Shown here: positions 25,465 through 35,405 of the stretch, one piece after another
How the letters are laid out: each line of letters opens with the position of its first letter
Numbering within the stretch: the first letter of the stretch is position 1
Source of the DNA: Komagataeibacter xylinus
GTDB lineage: Bacteria > Pseudomonadota > Alphaproteobacteria > Acetobacterales > Acetobacteraceae
Direction: 5' to 3'
Assembly: GCF_009834365.1 (NCBI RefSeq)
Contig: NZ_CP041348.1
Location: forward strand, 1,112,501-1,176,500
DNA length: 64,000 bases
Program-made: the position numbers and the translations under genes
The notes under the pieces: model-generated
Seen by the model: only the letters and a program-made list of their open reading frames with translations
Database searches by the model: none
Told to the model about the DNA's origin: nothing

Positions 25465-26772
25465 CTACTTGCCAATACAGAACTGGCCAAACACGGTATC
25501 CAGCAGCGCTTCCACATCCACGACGCCCGTCAGGCGGCCAAGCGCGCGCATGGCCAGCCGCATTTCCTCGCCCCGCATTTCCGGCCACGCCAGGGAAAGC
25601 GCGCGCCCGATATGGTGTGCCGTCTCCTCGATTGCGGCACGATGGCGCGCGCGGGTCAGCGGGGCGTTGGCCCGGCCTGCTGTCAGGGCGCGGGCTTTCC
25701 CGGCCAGCACTGTCTGTAGCACATCCATGCCCGCATGGGTGAGAACACTGATGCCAATTGCCCCTTCCGGCGCTGGCTGCTGGTCGATCTTGTTGCAGAC
25801 CAGCAGCCCACCCTCTTCCAGCCGGGGCGGAAGGGTGCTGCCGGTAAAGACCTGCACCACGCAATCCGCCTGTTTCACGTGAAACATTGAACGCCGTACG
25901 CCCTCGGCTTCAATCTCATCCTCTGTTTCGCGCAATCCGGCAGTATCGACAAGCGTTACCGGCACGTCACCCAGCACGATACGGGTCTCGATCGCATCGC
26001 GCGTGGTGCCCGCCCGAGCGGATACGATCGCCGCATCGCGCCCCGCCAGCGCATTGAGCAGACTGGACTTGCCCACATTCGGCTCACCCACAATGGCAAA
26101 GACCAGCCCACGACGCAGCCGTTCCGCCCCTGCCCCTTCGCGCAGATAGGCCGCCATGGTTGCGTGCAGCGCCGTCAGGCCATCGAGCAGGCCCTGCTCC
26201 ACTTCTGGCGGCAGCTCTTCATCGGGGAAGTCGATCAGCGCTTCCTGATGGGCCAGCAGCGTGCGCAGCCTGTCGGCCCATTGCTGGTACAGACGGCTCT
26301 GGGCGCCATCAACCTGGGCGAGCGCCTGCTGCCGCTGGGCCTCGGTCTCGGCATCGATCAGGTCCGCAATGCCTTCGGCCTGCATGAGGTCAAGACGCCC
26401 GTTGCCAAAGGCCCGGCGACTGAACTCGCCCGGCTCGGCCGGGCGGGCGCCAAGGGCGACGAGCGCATCAGCCACGGCATTGATTACGGCAGGGCCTGCA
26501 TGCAGGTGCAGCTCCGCGCTATCCTCGCCCGTATAGCTGTCCGGGCCGGGGAACCACAGCACCAGCGCGCGATCGAGCAGCACGGGCGTGGGGCCTTGCC
26601 GGTTCCACAGGCCACGCAGCGAGGCCCGGCGGGGCGCAGGCAGGCGGCCGCACAGGCTTTCCACAATCCGGCCACTTCCCTTCCCGCTCAGCCGCATGAC
26701 CGCGATTGCCGCGCGCGACAGGCCGCTGGCCAGAGCAAAAATGACCGGGGGAGAACCATCACTTTCCTGCAT
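25465..26772 (-). CDS. mnmE: tRNA modification GTPase MnmE
   Basis: The 435-residue protein has the N-terminal folate-binding domain ([20 protein letters not shown]), a helical domain with an inserted G domain ([28 protein letters not shown]), and the C-terminal Cys motif FCIGK. GGAGGAA before the ATG at 26772 supports this start over the ATG at 26784. A perfect parS site lies in the codons for MFHVK at 25871-25886. Confidence 0.96.
   Translation of the reverse strand: MQESDGSPPVIFALASGLSRAAIAVMRLSGKGSGRIVESLCGRLPAPRRASLRGLWNRQGPTPVLLDRALVLWFPGPDSYTGEDSAELHLHAGPAVINAVADALVALGARPAEPGEFSRRAFGNGRLDLMQAEGIADLIDAETEAQRQQALAQVDGAQSRLYQQWADRLRTLLAHQEALIDFPDEELPPEVEQGLLDGLTALHATMAAYLREGAGAERLRRGLVFAIVGEPNVGKSSLLNALAGRDAAIVSARAGTTRDAIETRIVLGDVPVTLVDTAGLRETEDEIEAEGVRRSMFHVKQADCVVQVFTGSTLPPRLEEGGLLVCNKIDQQPAPEGAIGISVLTHAGMDVLQTVLAGKARALTAGRANAPLTRARHRAAIEETAHHIGRALSLAWPEMRGEEMRLAMRALGRLTGVVDVEALLDTVFGQFCIGK
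25871..25886. promoter_or_regulatory. parS: parS centromere site inside mnmE
   Basis: A second perfect TGTTTCACGTGAAACA palindrome. It is 2340 bp from the site in rsmG and is embedded in mnmE coding sequence. Confidence 0.93.
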
Positions 26773-26856
26773 TCTTTCCTCCATCAGGTCATCATCATTT
26801 TGCCAGCGCTGCCAACGGCGTTATCGTTCACCTCTTTGTCCTGATCAAGGTGACTC

Positions 26857-27324
26857 ATGCCACAACTTTCAATGCATTCGCCATTGGCCCCCCTCACCGT
26901 CTCCGCCGAAGACGGGAAGATCGTGGCGCTTGACTGGGGCTGGGGCCGCGACCAGGAAGAAACACCCCTGCTGGATAAAGCCCGCTCCTGGCTGGAAGCC
27001 TATTTTGATGGCGAGGCCGCGCTATGCGACCTGCCCCTGGCCCCCTATGGCACGCCCGAGCAGCAGGCGGCCTGGCAGTTCATGCTGGGTATTCCCGTGG
27101 GCCAGCAGGTCAACTGGCGCGATGCCGCCCACCGGGCAGGCGTATCGCCCGAGACCATTCTCAGCGCCTGCGCCGAGAACCCCATCCCCATTTTCATTCC
27201 CTGCCACCGCATCGATTTTGCCGATTGCCCGGATTACGACCCGGACAGCTATCCCGGTGATGAAGGCGCACGCGACCGGCAGTTCCTGCTTGACCTTGAA
27301 ACCCTGTCCGCCACCCCGCTTTGA
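26857..27324 (+). CDS. Ogt/MGMT-like O6-alkylguanine-DNA alkyltransferase
   Basis: The 155-residue protein carries PIFIPCHRI, the active-site PCHR motif whose Cys accepts the alkyl group, preceded by the conserved Asn-Pro pair (ENPIPIF). The helix-turn-helix region (VNWRDAAHRAGVSPETILSACAEN) matches the DNA-binding part of the ATase C-terminal domain. The N-terminal domain is short and diverged. It is divergent from mnmE with an 84 base gap. Function as a repair protein is likely but not certain because of the divergence. Confidence 0.75.
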   Translation: MPQLSMHSPLAPLTVSAEDGKIVALDWGWGRDQEETPLLDKARSWLEAYFDGEAALCDLPLAPYGTPEQQAAWQFMLGIPVGQQVNWRDAAHRAGVSPETILSACAENPIPIFIPCHRIDFADCPDYDPDSYPGDEGARDRQFLLDLETLSATPL

Positions 27325-27353
27325 TCCTGCATCGCTGAACAGGAGCCACGATC

Positions 27354-28325
27354 ATGAATACCGTCATCCGCGTGCATGACTATGGGGGGCCGGATGTCCT
27401 CCGTGTGGAAACGCTGCCCGTCCCCACGCCTGGCCCCGGCGAGATCGTGCTGCGGCAGGAGGCGATCGGCGTCAATTTCATTGATACCTATTTCCGCAGC
27501 GGGCTGTACAAATTCCCTGCCCTGCCCGCCATCCCCGGCATGGAGGGGGCTGGCACCATCACGGCGGTGGGTGAAGGCGTGTCAAACCTGCAGGCTGGCA
27601 TGCGGGTGGCCTACCCCGCCACACCGGGTGGATACGCCACCCTGCGCACCATTGCGGCGGACCGGGTCGTGGTGCTGCCGCCTGATATCACGGCCCAGAC
27701 AGCTGCCGCCATGATGCTGCGCGGCCTGAGCGTGCACATGCTGCTGCGCGAGGTGTACCGTGTGCAGCCGGGCGATGATATTCTGGTCTATGCGGCGGCA
27801 GGCGGCGTAGGGCTGCTCATGTGCCAGTGGGCGCGGCATCTGGGCGCGCGCGTGATCGACGTGGTCTCCACCCCCGAAAAAGCCGCGCTGGCCAAGGCCA
27901 ATGGCGCGGCAGATGTCATCATCGGCACGGAGAACGTGACCGAACAGGTCCGCGCGCTGACCGAAGGCCGCATGCTGCCGGTCGTGTATGACAGCATCGG
28001 CAAGGCGACGTTCGAGACCAGCCTGTCCTGCCTCCGGCCACGGGGGCTGATGGTCAGCTACGGCAATGCCTCAGGAGCCGTGACCGGAGTGGATGTGGGC
28101 ACGCTGGCAAGTCACGGCAGCCTGTACCTCACGCGCCCCCTGCTCATGACCTATATCGCCAAGCGCGCAGCCCTTGAGCATGCGGCACGTGAACTGTTTG
28201 CTCTGGTGGAAAAAGGCGTGCTGACGCCACGCATCGGCCAGTCCTTTGCGCTGAAGGACGCGGCACAGGCGCATATTGCGCTGGAATCGCGCAAGACTAC
28301 CGGCAGCACCATCCTGCTGCCCTGA
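27354..28325 (+). CDS. qor: NADPH:quinone oxidoreductase (zinc-free MDR family)
   Basis: The 323-residue protein starts MNTVIRVHDYGGPDVLRVE and has GVNFIDTYFRSGLYKFPALP and VYAAAGGVGLLMCQWARHLG, the NADPH-binding AxxGGVG motif of quinone reductases. The catalytic zinc ligands of alcohol dehydrogenases are missing, as expected for Qor. It reduces quinones, probably by single electrons. It follows the ogt-like gene by 29 bases with AGGAGCC before the ATG. A palindromic repeat begins 13 bases after the stop. Confidence 0.9.
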   Translation: MNTVIRVHDYGGPDVLRVETLPVPTPGPGEIVLRQEAIGVNFIDTYFRSGLYKFPALPAIPGMEGAGTITAVGEGVSNLQAGMRVAYPATPGGYATLRTIAADRVVVLPPDITAQTAAAMMLRGLSVHMLLREVYRVQPGDDILVYAAAGGVGLLMCQWARHLGARVIDVVSTPEKAALAKANGAADVIIGTENVTEQVRALTEGRMLPVVYDSIGKATFETSLSCLRPRGLMVSYGNASGAVTGVDVGTLASHGSLYLTRPLLMTYIAKRAALEHAARELFALVEKGVLTPRIGQSFALKDAAQAHIALESRKTTGSTILLP

Positions 28326-28337
28326 ATGAAAACAGAT

Positions 28338-28417
28338 AAAAGTTTTTGGGTGCCGCCTTTTTGGAAAAAGGCGGCGTTTTTCGAAGCTTTTTGAAAAAAG
28401 CTTCACCAAAAACTTTT
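28338..28417 (-). repeat. Dispersed palindromic repeat, copy 2
   Basis: A complete 80 bp copy in reversed orientation: outer arm AAAAGTTTTTGG, hairpin B (GCCGCC and GGCGGC around an A/T loop), hairpin A (GAAGCTTTTTGAAAAAAGCTTC), then outer arm CCAAAAACTTTT. It lies between the convergent qor and rho genes. Confidence 0.9.
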
Positions 28418-28429
28418 GATTTTCAGGCA

Positions 28430-28462
28430 ATAAAAAACCCCGGCTGCAAGGCCGGGGTTTCT
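28430..28462 (-). terminator. Rho-independent terminator after rho
   Basis: CCCCGGC and GCCGGGG form a stem around a 6 base loop. Read on the minus strand it is followed by TTTTTT, 27 bases beyond the rho stop codon. Confidence 0.85.
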
Positions 28463-28487
28463 GCTCTGGCACTTATCTCTGATGCGA

Positions 28488-29798
28488 TCAGGTATTCATC
28501 GCATCGAAGAAGTCGTGGTTGGTTTTGCTGTATTTCAGCTTGTCGAGCAGGAAATCCATCGCATCCATCGTGCCCATCGGCGCAAGGATACGGCGCAGCA
28601 CCCACATCTTGGCAAGATCAGCACGGTCAACGAGCAGTTCTTCCTTACGCGTGCCACTCTTGGTGATGTCGATCGCGGGGAAGGTACGCTTGTCGGCGAG
28701 CTTGCGGTCAAGGATCAGTTCCGAGTTGCCGGTGCCCTTGAACTCTTCAAAGATGACCTCGTCCATGCGGCTGCCGGTATCGATCAGGGCAGTGGCGATG
28801 ATGGTCAGCGACCCCCCTTCCTCGATGTTACGGGCCGCACCGAAGAAGCGCTTGGGACGCTGCAGCGCATTGGCGTCCACACCACCGGTCAGCACCTTGC
28901 CCGATGAAGGCACGACCGTGTTGTAGGCACGGGCCAGACGCGTGATGGAATCAAGCAGGATCACCACATCGCGCTTGTGCTCGACAAGGCGCTTGGCCTT
29001 CTCGAGCACCATTTCCGTTACCTGCACGTGGCGGGTGGCGGGCTCGTCAAAGGTGGAGGACACCACTTCACCGCGCACGGAACGCGCCATGTCGGTCACT
29101 TCCTCGGGCCGCTCGTCAATCAGCAGCACGATGAGGAAGACTTCAGGATGGTTGGCGGAAATGGAGGAGGCGATGCTCTGCAGCATCACGGTCTTACCGG
29201 TGCGCGGGGGGGCCACGATCAGCGCGCGCTGCCCCATGCCGATGGGCGAGACAAGATCGATCACGCGGGAGGTGAAATCGCGGTTCGGGGTCTTGCCCTT
29301 CCCCTTGCCGGGGGGCACTGGTGCTTCAGCGCCGCCAACGGCCGAGTTCTCGACTTCCATCTTCAGCCGCCGCTCGGGGTAGAGCGGGGTCAGGTTGTCG
29401 AAGTTGATACGCTGGCGCACCGCCTCGGGCGGCTCGAAATTGATGGCGTTGACCTTGAGCAGCGCGAAATAACGCTCCCCATCACGCGGGGCGCGGATCT
29501 GGCCTTCCACCGTATCACCGGTGCGCAGGCCGAAGCGACGGACCTGGCTGGGGGAGATGTAGATATCATCCGGCCCCGGCAGGTAATTGGCCTCGGGCGA
29601 GCGGAGGAAGCCAAATCCATCGGACAGGATTTCAAGCGTGCCGTCCCCATAGATGGCCTGGTCATTATCGGCCAGGGTCTTGAGGATCGTGAACATCAGC
29701 TCCTGCTTGCGAAGAGATGATGCGTTTTCAATATTCAGACTTTCAGCATAAGCCAGAAGATCTGCTGGAGTTTTGGCCTTGAGTTCGGCGAGTTGCAT
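28488..29798 (-). CDS. rho: Transcription termination factor Rho
   Basis: The 436-residue protein starts [20 protein letters not shown], the Rho N-terminal helix bundle. The cold-shock-like RNA-binding domain includes [25 protein letters not shown]. The ATPase has [15 protein letters not shown] (Walker A), [13 protein letters not shown] (Walker B) and the Q- and R-loop regions. A glycine/lysine insertion ([11 protein letters not shown]) lies after the RNA-binding domain. The start at 29798 is preferred over 29828 because it matches family length. Confidence 0.96.
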   Translation of the reverse strand: MQLAELKAKTPADLLAYAESLNIENASSLRKQELMFTILKTLADNDQAIYGDGTLEILSDGFGFLRSPEANYLPGPDDIYISPSQVRRFGLRTGDTVEGQIRAPRDGERYFALLKVNAINFEPPEAVRQRINFDNLTPLYPERRLKMEVENSAVGGAEAPVPPGKGKGKTPNRDFTSRVIDLVSPIGMGQRALIVAPPRTGKTVMLQSIASSISANHPEVFLIVLLIDERPEEVTDMARSVRGEVVSSTFDEPATRHVQVTEMVLEKAKRLVEHKRDVVILLDSITRLARAYNTVVPSSGKVLTGGVDANALQRPKRFFGAARNIEEGGSLTIIATALIDTGSRMDEVIFEEFKGTGNSELILDRKLADKRTFPAIDITKSGTRKEELLVDRADLAKMWVLRRILAPMGTMDAMDFLLDKLKYSKTNHDFFDAMNT

Positions 29799-30110
29799 GC
29801 AGGATGTGCCTATAAGTGGGCAGTTCACGGAGGGAAAGAAAAGTCAGCAATCAGAGGGACAAAGGCGCGCCATGAAAGGGGCCTGACCATGTTCGGATGA
29901 AACGGTTGATGCTGCTTGACTGATAGGTGGGAATTCCAGCGGCACTGAAAGCACCTGCTGTAATTGCCATCTCTAATATGCTTTCATACGCCACATGTCA
30001 AGTCCCTGCTCACCTTTCTGGCCGGTTTCATGTGCTGCAGGCATGATGGATACGTTACATTAATCATTCACATCTACCGTGCGGCACGCCATTTTTGCCG
30101 GAGCCGTAGG
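29799..30110. other. Divergent intergenic region between rho and the glycosyltransferase island
   Basis: This 312 base gap holds the leaders of rho (minus strand) and of the GT61 gene (plus strand). I see no clear promoter, RNA gene or repeat. It marks the boundary between core genes and the envelope island. Confidence 0.5.
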
Positions 30111-31241
30111 ATGAAAATTTCCATCAAGCCTTTTTTTGACATGTCGTGGCTGCGGACCGTCGAGGAATACCGCGAAATTTCCCGGCAAATTCCCCAGAAG
30201 ATCATTATGCCTCCCCCACCATGGAAGGGAGCAAGCTCCGAGAATCTCCAGACAGGCATCCGGCGTTATAATGCCTTTGCAGAAAACGGATCCTTTTTTA
30301 CGCCTTCCCTGAGCACGAACCTGTGCACCATCCGCAACGGCAAATTCCTTGTCGGGCATGGCATGGACGGCCTGATCCTGAATGATGACAACCAACCCAT
30401 TCCCAATACAAACCTGCTGATAAAAAATACCAATATTGGCCGGGTCAACAATTATGCCATCGATCTTCCCGTTCAGCATCATTTCGATGAAATCTTCGTA
30501 AGCTTCGATGGCGCATGGAAAAACTATTTCCACTGGCTGACATTCGTCATTGCCCAGGGCGCCATGGCCAAGGACATTCTCGGCCCCGATGTCCAGATCG
30601 CAGCACCGGCCCATAACATCGACAATGACGAAACCCTGCCGGGCTACAGCCGGGATGTCTACAACCAGTCCATCCACTTCAGCGGACTGCGCAACAATAT
30701 CGTTCCACTGAGATCGGGGCTGTATTCCGCCCGCAAGATCCACTTTTTCCTGCTGTTTCCGATGGATCCGCTGCATGTCATCTTCAACCGGAAATTCTAT
30801 GATATTTTCGAGGCAATGCAGAAGTTCATACCACCTGCCACGAACACGCCCAAAAACATCTACCTTGCCCGTCGGGGCAACGCTCAGGAACGTATCCCGC
30901 CCGCATCACTGAACATACTGGAACGCGAACTGGCACAGCGGGGCTACACCAAGGTTCATTTTGAAGGCCACGACCTGCTGACACAGATGGCCTGTATCCA
31001 GAATGCAAAAAGTATCGTCTCACCGCATGGGGCAGGGCTGACCAATATCCTGTTCGGCAACAGCAGGCTCAGGGTAATGGAAATAAACCGTCAGATCGAC
31101 GGGCCGAAAAATGGCTTTCGTCCGGCCTACTTCCTGTTCAGCAACGCGCTGGGCAACCGTTACCTGAATGTCGATGGCGATGAACTTGGTACGAACAGCA
31201 CCAACATCACCCAGGCGCTAGATCAGCTCGAAGCCCTGTAA
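30111..31241 (+). CDS. Glycosyltransferase family 61 protein
   Basis: The 376-residue protein contains FDGAWKNYFHWLTFV (the conserved Asn-Tyr-x-His-Trp segment) and IVSPHGAGLTNILFG, the signature of GT61 (DUF563) glycosyltransferases. Relatives add xylose, arabinose or N-acetylglucosamine in eukaryotes; bacterial members sit in polysaccharide clusters, so the sugar here is unknown. The ATG at 30111 is chosen because the conserved protein begins MKISIKPFFD. It opens a run of envelope genes and has lower GC than the core genes, suggesting transfer. Confidence 0.85.
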   Translation: MKISIKPFFDMSWLRTVEEYREISRQIPQKIIMPPPPWKGASSENLQTGIRRYNAFAENGSFFTPSLSTNLCTIRNGKFLVGHGMDGLILNDDNQPIPNTNLLIKNTNIGRVNNYAIDLPVQHHFDEIFVSFDGAWKNYFHWLTFVIAQGAMAKDILGPDVQIAAPAHNIDNDETLPGYSRDVYNQSIHFSGLRNNIVPLRSGLYSARKIHFFLLFPMDPLHVIFNRKFYDIFEAMQKFIPPATNTPKNIYLARRGNAQERIPPASLNILERELAQRGYTKVHFEGHDLLTQMACIQNAKSIVSPHGAGLTNILFGNSRLRVMEINRQIDGPKNGFRPAYFLFSNALGNRYLNVDGDELGTNSTNITQALDQLEAL

Positions 31242-31286
31242 ACAGGCATGCGAACGTACCGGATCTGAGCAGAAAGCCCTGTTGCA

Positions 31287-32750
31287 ATGCCCCGAATTTA
31301 TGACTGCTTCCTTTTCTTTAATGAACTCGATCTCCTGGAAATCAGGCTCCATGAACTTTACGATACAGTAGATCAGTTTGTACTGTGCGAATCTGCGTAT
31401 ACTTTTACAGGGCAAAAAAAAGAGACCATCTTTTTCAATAACAGGGAAAGGTTTGCGCCTTTCCTTGATAAGATAAAATACATGTGCATCGAAGAATTTC
31501 CCGATGGCATCAGCACCAGCATGCGGGATTTCTATCAAAGGCAGTATCTGCTCAATGGCATAGAGGATGCAGATGATGATGACCTGATCATCATGTCAGA
31601 TGTCGATGAAATCCTGCGCGTGCCAGCGATAGAAAAAGCCCTGGCATTTGATGGCGTTACGCATTACCGCATGAACATCTACCAGTATTTCCTGAATATG
31701 CTCATCGCACCTGACTGGCAGGCCCCTTATGCCATAAGAAAAAAATATATCCCTCGCCTTGCCATCGCCTGCGAGGAAAAAGGCAGCAGCCTGACATTTG
31801 CCCGTTTCCACATGCCTCGCCTGACGCGTGAAGGAAACATTCCGTGCCAGACCATTGACGATGCCGGATGGCATTTTACTTTCATGGGGGGATTTGACGC
31901 CGTAAAGGCCAAGTTGCGGGCCTATGCCCATGCTGATGATTACTGGCCCGCGATGATGCGTGATGATGAACGCCTGCAGCAGGTGCTTGATATCGGCATC
32001 AAGATCTGGTCAGCAGATGAACTGGTGCATTATGTGCCGATTGATGAAACCTATCCCCGCTTCGTACGGGACAACATCACGGACCTGACAGGCAAAGGCC
32101 TGATCCGGAACATTTTTGATGCGCATTCTTCCCTGCAGCGCCTTTATATGGACCTGCGCCGGAAATTCGCCTTTTCCAATCTGGGGAACAACCACAAGCG
32201 GCAGGAACTGGGTAATTTTACCGGCCTTGAATACCTGGACTATACCAGCAAGCCGGAAGTGCCGCTTAGTTACATAGACCTGCCTGCGCCAGCAGGTCGG
32301 CTTGTCAGCCATGATGCAACTGCGACCCAGAGTTCGCGCTCCCCATGGTCACATGGCACGACGGAACAGGATGACGCCTCACGCGCCCTGACCGGGCTGC
32401 CCAATGGCAATTTCAGTTTCCATACGGAAAGCGAGCAGGATCCATGGTGGGAGGTTGATCTGGGCCGCGATGTCAATATTGCGGAAATCAGGATATTCAA
32501 CCGTATTCTCCCGCGCCTGCATGATGATGCCGTGCCACGCCGTGCGGATGAAATGCAGGTCTATGTTTCACGTGACCGCCATCATTACAAATGCGTCTAC
32601 TATCATAATTCCACTGAATACATCGGCGGCATCGACGGCAGGGCGCTGGTCCTTCCCCTGCATAAAGAGACCCATGCGCGGTATGTGAAAATACAGATTG
32701 GCGCTCACGGTTACCTGCACCTGGATAAAGTCTATATTTACGAAAAATAA
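31287..32750 (+). CDS. GT17-like glycosyltransferase fused to F5/8-type C domain
   Basis: The first ~290 of 487 residues match the GT17 (beta-1,4-mannosyl-glycoprotein N-acetylglucosaminyltransferase-like) family: MPRIYDCFLFFNELDLLEIR, DQFVLCESAYTFTG, ADDDDLIIMSDVDEILR with its DxD, and WHFTFMGG. From about residue 340 a galactose-binding-like domain follows: ATQSSRSPWSHGTTEQDDAS, DPWWEVDLGRDVNIAEIRIF and a terminal ARYVKIQI strand, typical of coagulation factor 5/8 type C (discoidin) modules. The domain may hold the sugar acceptor. It begins 45 bases after the GT61 gene. No signal peptide is seen, so it should act in the cytoplasm. Confidence 0.85.
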   Translation: MPRIYDCFLFFNELDLLEIRLHELYDTVDQFVLCESAYTFTGQKKETIFFNNRERFAPFLDKIKYMCIEEFPDGISTSMRDFYQRQYLLNGIEDADDDDLIIMSDVDEILRVPAIEKALAFDGVTHYRMNIYQYFLNMLIAPDWQAPYAIRKKYIPRLAIACEEKGSSLTFARFHMPRLTREGNIPCQTIDDAGWHFTFMGGFDAVKAKLRAYAHADDYWPAMMRDDERLQQVLDIGIKIWSADELVHYVPIDETYPRFVRDNITDLTGKGLIRNIFDAHSSLQRLYMDLRRKFAFSNLGNNHKRQELGNFTGLEYLDYTSKPEVPLSYIDLPAPAGRLVSHDATATQSSRSPWSHGTTEQDDASRALTGLPNGNFSFHTESEQDPWWEVDLGRDVNIAEIRIFNRILPRLHDDAVPRRADEMQVYVSRDRHHYKCVYYHNSTEYIGGIDGRALVLPLHKETHARYVKIQIGAHGYLHLDKVYIYEK

Positions 32751-32791
32751 TAACACCGCAATGACGCCATAAAAACGGATGACTTACCGTC

Positions 32792-34876
32792 ATGCAGATT
32801 GACAGAAAGAAAGCGCAATCCCCCCGTGGCATCAGTGCCCTCTATTTCATGGGAATGATTGCTTTTTCTGCGTCGTTTTTGCCAACGCTCATCCATGCCC
32901 AGACCACACGGCAGGCGAACCATACATTACCCCGGTATAAAGATGACAGCACGCCAATATCAGGCGCTCCATCGCCTGGCCTGAACACACCCATTGCGGG
33001 CGCATATGCCGATGGCTCCCCCGCGACACTGGCACAGATTGCCCGCATGGCTGACGGTTCCGTGCAGCAATCGGAAGGCAACAGGGCAAACGGTTACGCG
33101 CAACTCGATGCCAATGGTCATGTCACGGCACCCCTGGTGGGTGATATTTCAGGCGCACGCGTAAAAATGGATGACACGGCGCTCTCGCGCACACTGGCCG
33201 CCGTGCTGGGGAACACGAATGTTGTTCAGGACTATCTCTATGCCGATGGCAGGGAAGAGGACGCGCGCCGCCTGGATCATTTCATTGCATCGCATTGCGG
33301 GTCGGTCATTCACGTAAGGCAGGGTTTCATCATTCCAGCCCGTGCGAATGGGGAGGCCCTGTTCCCTGCCCGCGACTGCCCGGCCGGACAGAACAGCAAC
33401 TGGGTCTATGAAGGACAGCCGCTGACCACCAAAGGCACCCCTACCACGCTGCGCACCCCCGATGACCTGCATGAAAGCCGGGCCAACGGCACTCTCTCCT
33501 TCAGCAAGCGCAAGAAAAACGATACCGGCACGGCGCCCGGTATCTACATGCAGATGGAAAATGAAGCCGTCCTGCCGCGAGTGCCCACGGGTGACGGCGG
33601 CTCCATGGCCCAGTCCGTCGCCATGCTGGGCATGAATGTGGTGCAGGAGCCCGGCGCAAAGGCATCGCTCAATGGCCTGGAAATCACCACACAGGATTAC
33701 GGGACCGACACCAACGCAAGCCAGGTGCAGGGTGCGGGTATTTCCACCATGAAGCATGGCGCCGGTTCCGACTGGGCGCTTTCCCTTGCCGGATATGATT
33801 TTTCAGCCCGACAGCCCGATACAGTCCTGTCCTATACCGGGCTGGAAAACGATGTTCAGGTTAATGGAGACGACACGACAGCCGCCCTGTGGGACCCGAC
33901 GCAGGGCGGTCGGCATCTGGTATGGCTGGGTGGCAACACCACTAATTCATGGCCACGCTGGAGCCCCGGCAGGCGGATCAGCGCAGGCAGCATCATCCAG
34001 GGTAACCATCAGCTCTGGATTGCCGTGAATGACGGCGTGACAGGCCAGAGCAACGACCCAACCAGCACATGGTCCATCGCAGGCATCCATCCAGACGGCA
34101 CGGTGCGATGGAAATGGCAATACGGGTATGATGGCGTCATTTCCAAGGCCATATGGATTGTCAGTTCCAGTGATCCCGCCATGCTGTCTGCCTTTGATGA
34201 GGGTATTGCCACCAATGCCCGCATCCGTAACGCTTTCATCGACCTGACAGCCGAACACCTGATTGATGACAGGGCGGCCGCCATCCGGCTCCGACAGGGC
34301 GATCCAATCGATTTTTCAGGCGACGGCACGCAGGATGGCAAGAACCAGCATGTCATTGTAGCCGACAGTCATGTTACTCCGGACGGAAAGGATGCAGGCA
34401 GCCTGGACATCCGCATCAGGAACCACAGGACAGCCTCCTTTGCCGATGACCAGTCCTTCGTCACGGCAGGGCGTACCCATCTCGCCACGGGAGCGGACGC
34501 GACGCTGGCACGGCACGACCACGCCTATCCCACCGGACTGACCATTGGCCACAGCCGCATCATGCCCAACCAGACGGATCTGGTCATGGGGCAGAATGGC
34601 CTGGAAATGGTGGGAACGGACCAGAAGGGGAAAATAGGCAGCACGCCCGTCCTGACATTCCCCGCAACCGCGAGTGCCGATGGCGGTGTCACGGCAATCA
34701 ACATCAATACGCCCCTGCACCTGCTGGACATGACACAGGCCCGTATCCTGGCGCTGCCCCGCCAGCAAGACGGCACATTACTGAATAACGTCGATACCGG
34801 CACGCCTGTCATTTCCGAACACGGTCACTGGTACCCCTTGGTGCTGGGGCCTCCCCTACAGCAGGTCTCAAAATAA
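32792..34876 (+). CDS. Large secreted protein of unknown function
   Basis: The 694-residue protein has a long basic leader (MQIDRKKAQSPRG), a hydrophobic core and a likely cleavage site after LIHA-Q, so it is exported. ANGYAQLDANGHVTAPLVGD resembles the repeat-like start of phage tail fibre and adhesin proteins. RRISAGSIIQGNHQLWIAVN, after a Trp-rich stretch, recalls small carbohydrate-binding modules. The rest is rich in Gly, Asp and Thr, consistent with beta-structure. I do not recognise the family. It follows the GT17-like gene by 41 bases, so a cell-surface or polysaccharide role is likely but unproved. Confidence 0.75.
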   Translation: MQIDRKKAQSPRGISALYFMGMIAFSASFLPTLIHAQTTRQANHTLPRYKDDSTPISGAPSPGLNTPIAGAYADGSPATLAQIARMADGSVQQSEGNRANGYAQLDANGHVTAPLVGDISGARVKMDDTALSRTLAAVLGNTNVVQDYLYADGREEDARRLDHFIASHCGSVIHVRQGFIIPARANGEALFPARDCPAGQNSNWVYEGQPLTTKGTPTTLRTPDDLHESRANGTLSFSKRKKNDTGTAPGIYMQMENEAVLPRVPTGDGGSMAQSVAMLGMNVVQEPGAKASLNGLEITTQDYGTDTNASQVQGAGISTMKHGAGSDWALSLAGYDFSARQPDTVLSYTGLENDVQVNGDDTTAALWDPTQGGRHLVWLGGNTTNSWPRWSPGRRISAGSIIQGNHQLWIAVNDGVTGQSNDPTSTWSIAGIHPDGTVRWKWQYGYDGVISKAIWIVSSSDPAMLSAFDEGIATNARIRNAFIDLTAEHLIDDRAAAIRLRQGDPIDFSGDGTQDGKNQHVIVADSHVTPDGKDAGSLDIRIRNHRTASFADDQSFVTAGRTHLATGADATLARHDHAYPTGLTIGHSRIMPNQTDLVMGQNGLEMVGTDQKGKIGSTPVLTFPATASADGGVTAININTPLHLLDMTQARILALPRQQDGTLLNNVDTGTPVISEHGHWYPLVLGPPLQQVSK

Positions 34877-34911
34877 TACACTGACAAAAAACAATACAAC
34901 TTCAGGAAGCT

Positions 34912-34927
34912 GCCTGTTCAAACAGGC
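34912..34927 (+). terminator. Hairpin after the secreted protein gene
   Basis: GCCTGTT-CA-AACAGGC forms a perfect 7 bp stem 35 bases after the stop codon. No T run follows, so it may stop transcription only weakly or act in RNA stability. Confidence 0.35.
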
Positions 34928-34974
34928 GACTTCGCGTAGTCATAAAGAAGTTTCTGGTTTTAAAAACAGCACCT

Positions 34975-35245
34975 AAATCCAGAACCCGATCACGACATCG
35001 CCGCCAAAGGTGAACATGCCGTTATTTCGCCCGCCATTGAACGGCGTGGTAGCATTAAGGGCGCCATCAAAGCGGATTCAAGGTCGCAGCACAAACATGC
35101 GCACATGGGGCATGAAGGCATGGGGGCATCCAGTTCAGCCCTTGCGTCGTTTCTCCATAGGGGGCGCCGTGGCTTGAGGTCTGCAAGGGCCTCCATGCAG
35201 CAATTGTTAGCCCAAAAAGTCGCACCCATGGCATGACATGAGCGG
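34975..35245 (-). pseudogene. Decayed 3' fragment of a porin gene
   Basis: Read on the minus strand, this stretch aligns with the last ~270 bases of the intact porin at 38054-39361. It includes the region encoding GGRNNGMFTFGGD-VIGF at the C-terminus, with many substitutions, small deletions and no open frame. Its terminal codons differ (VIGFWI then stop). The intervening Hint and XRE genes lie between the fragment and the full gene, which suggests an old duplication or insertion. Confidence 0.8.
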
Positions 35246-35405
35246 CCACCTCCATCCGCCCTCAAGCCCGACTTTTCAGACTGCATTCATATGATGTTTG
35301 CAAAAAGAAATCATAATAAGTTCTTTAATTAAATATTATATATTGCCGCATATCCTGAAAATTCAGAAATATATAGTCCAGGCATCCAAATTCAGGAGCA
35401 TGCAC

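Noticed and set aside
32564..32579. parS-like sequence TGTTTCACGTGACCGC inside the GT17-like gene
   Set aside because: Only the first 12 of 16 bases match; the right half is lost, so ParB binding is not expected.
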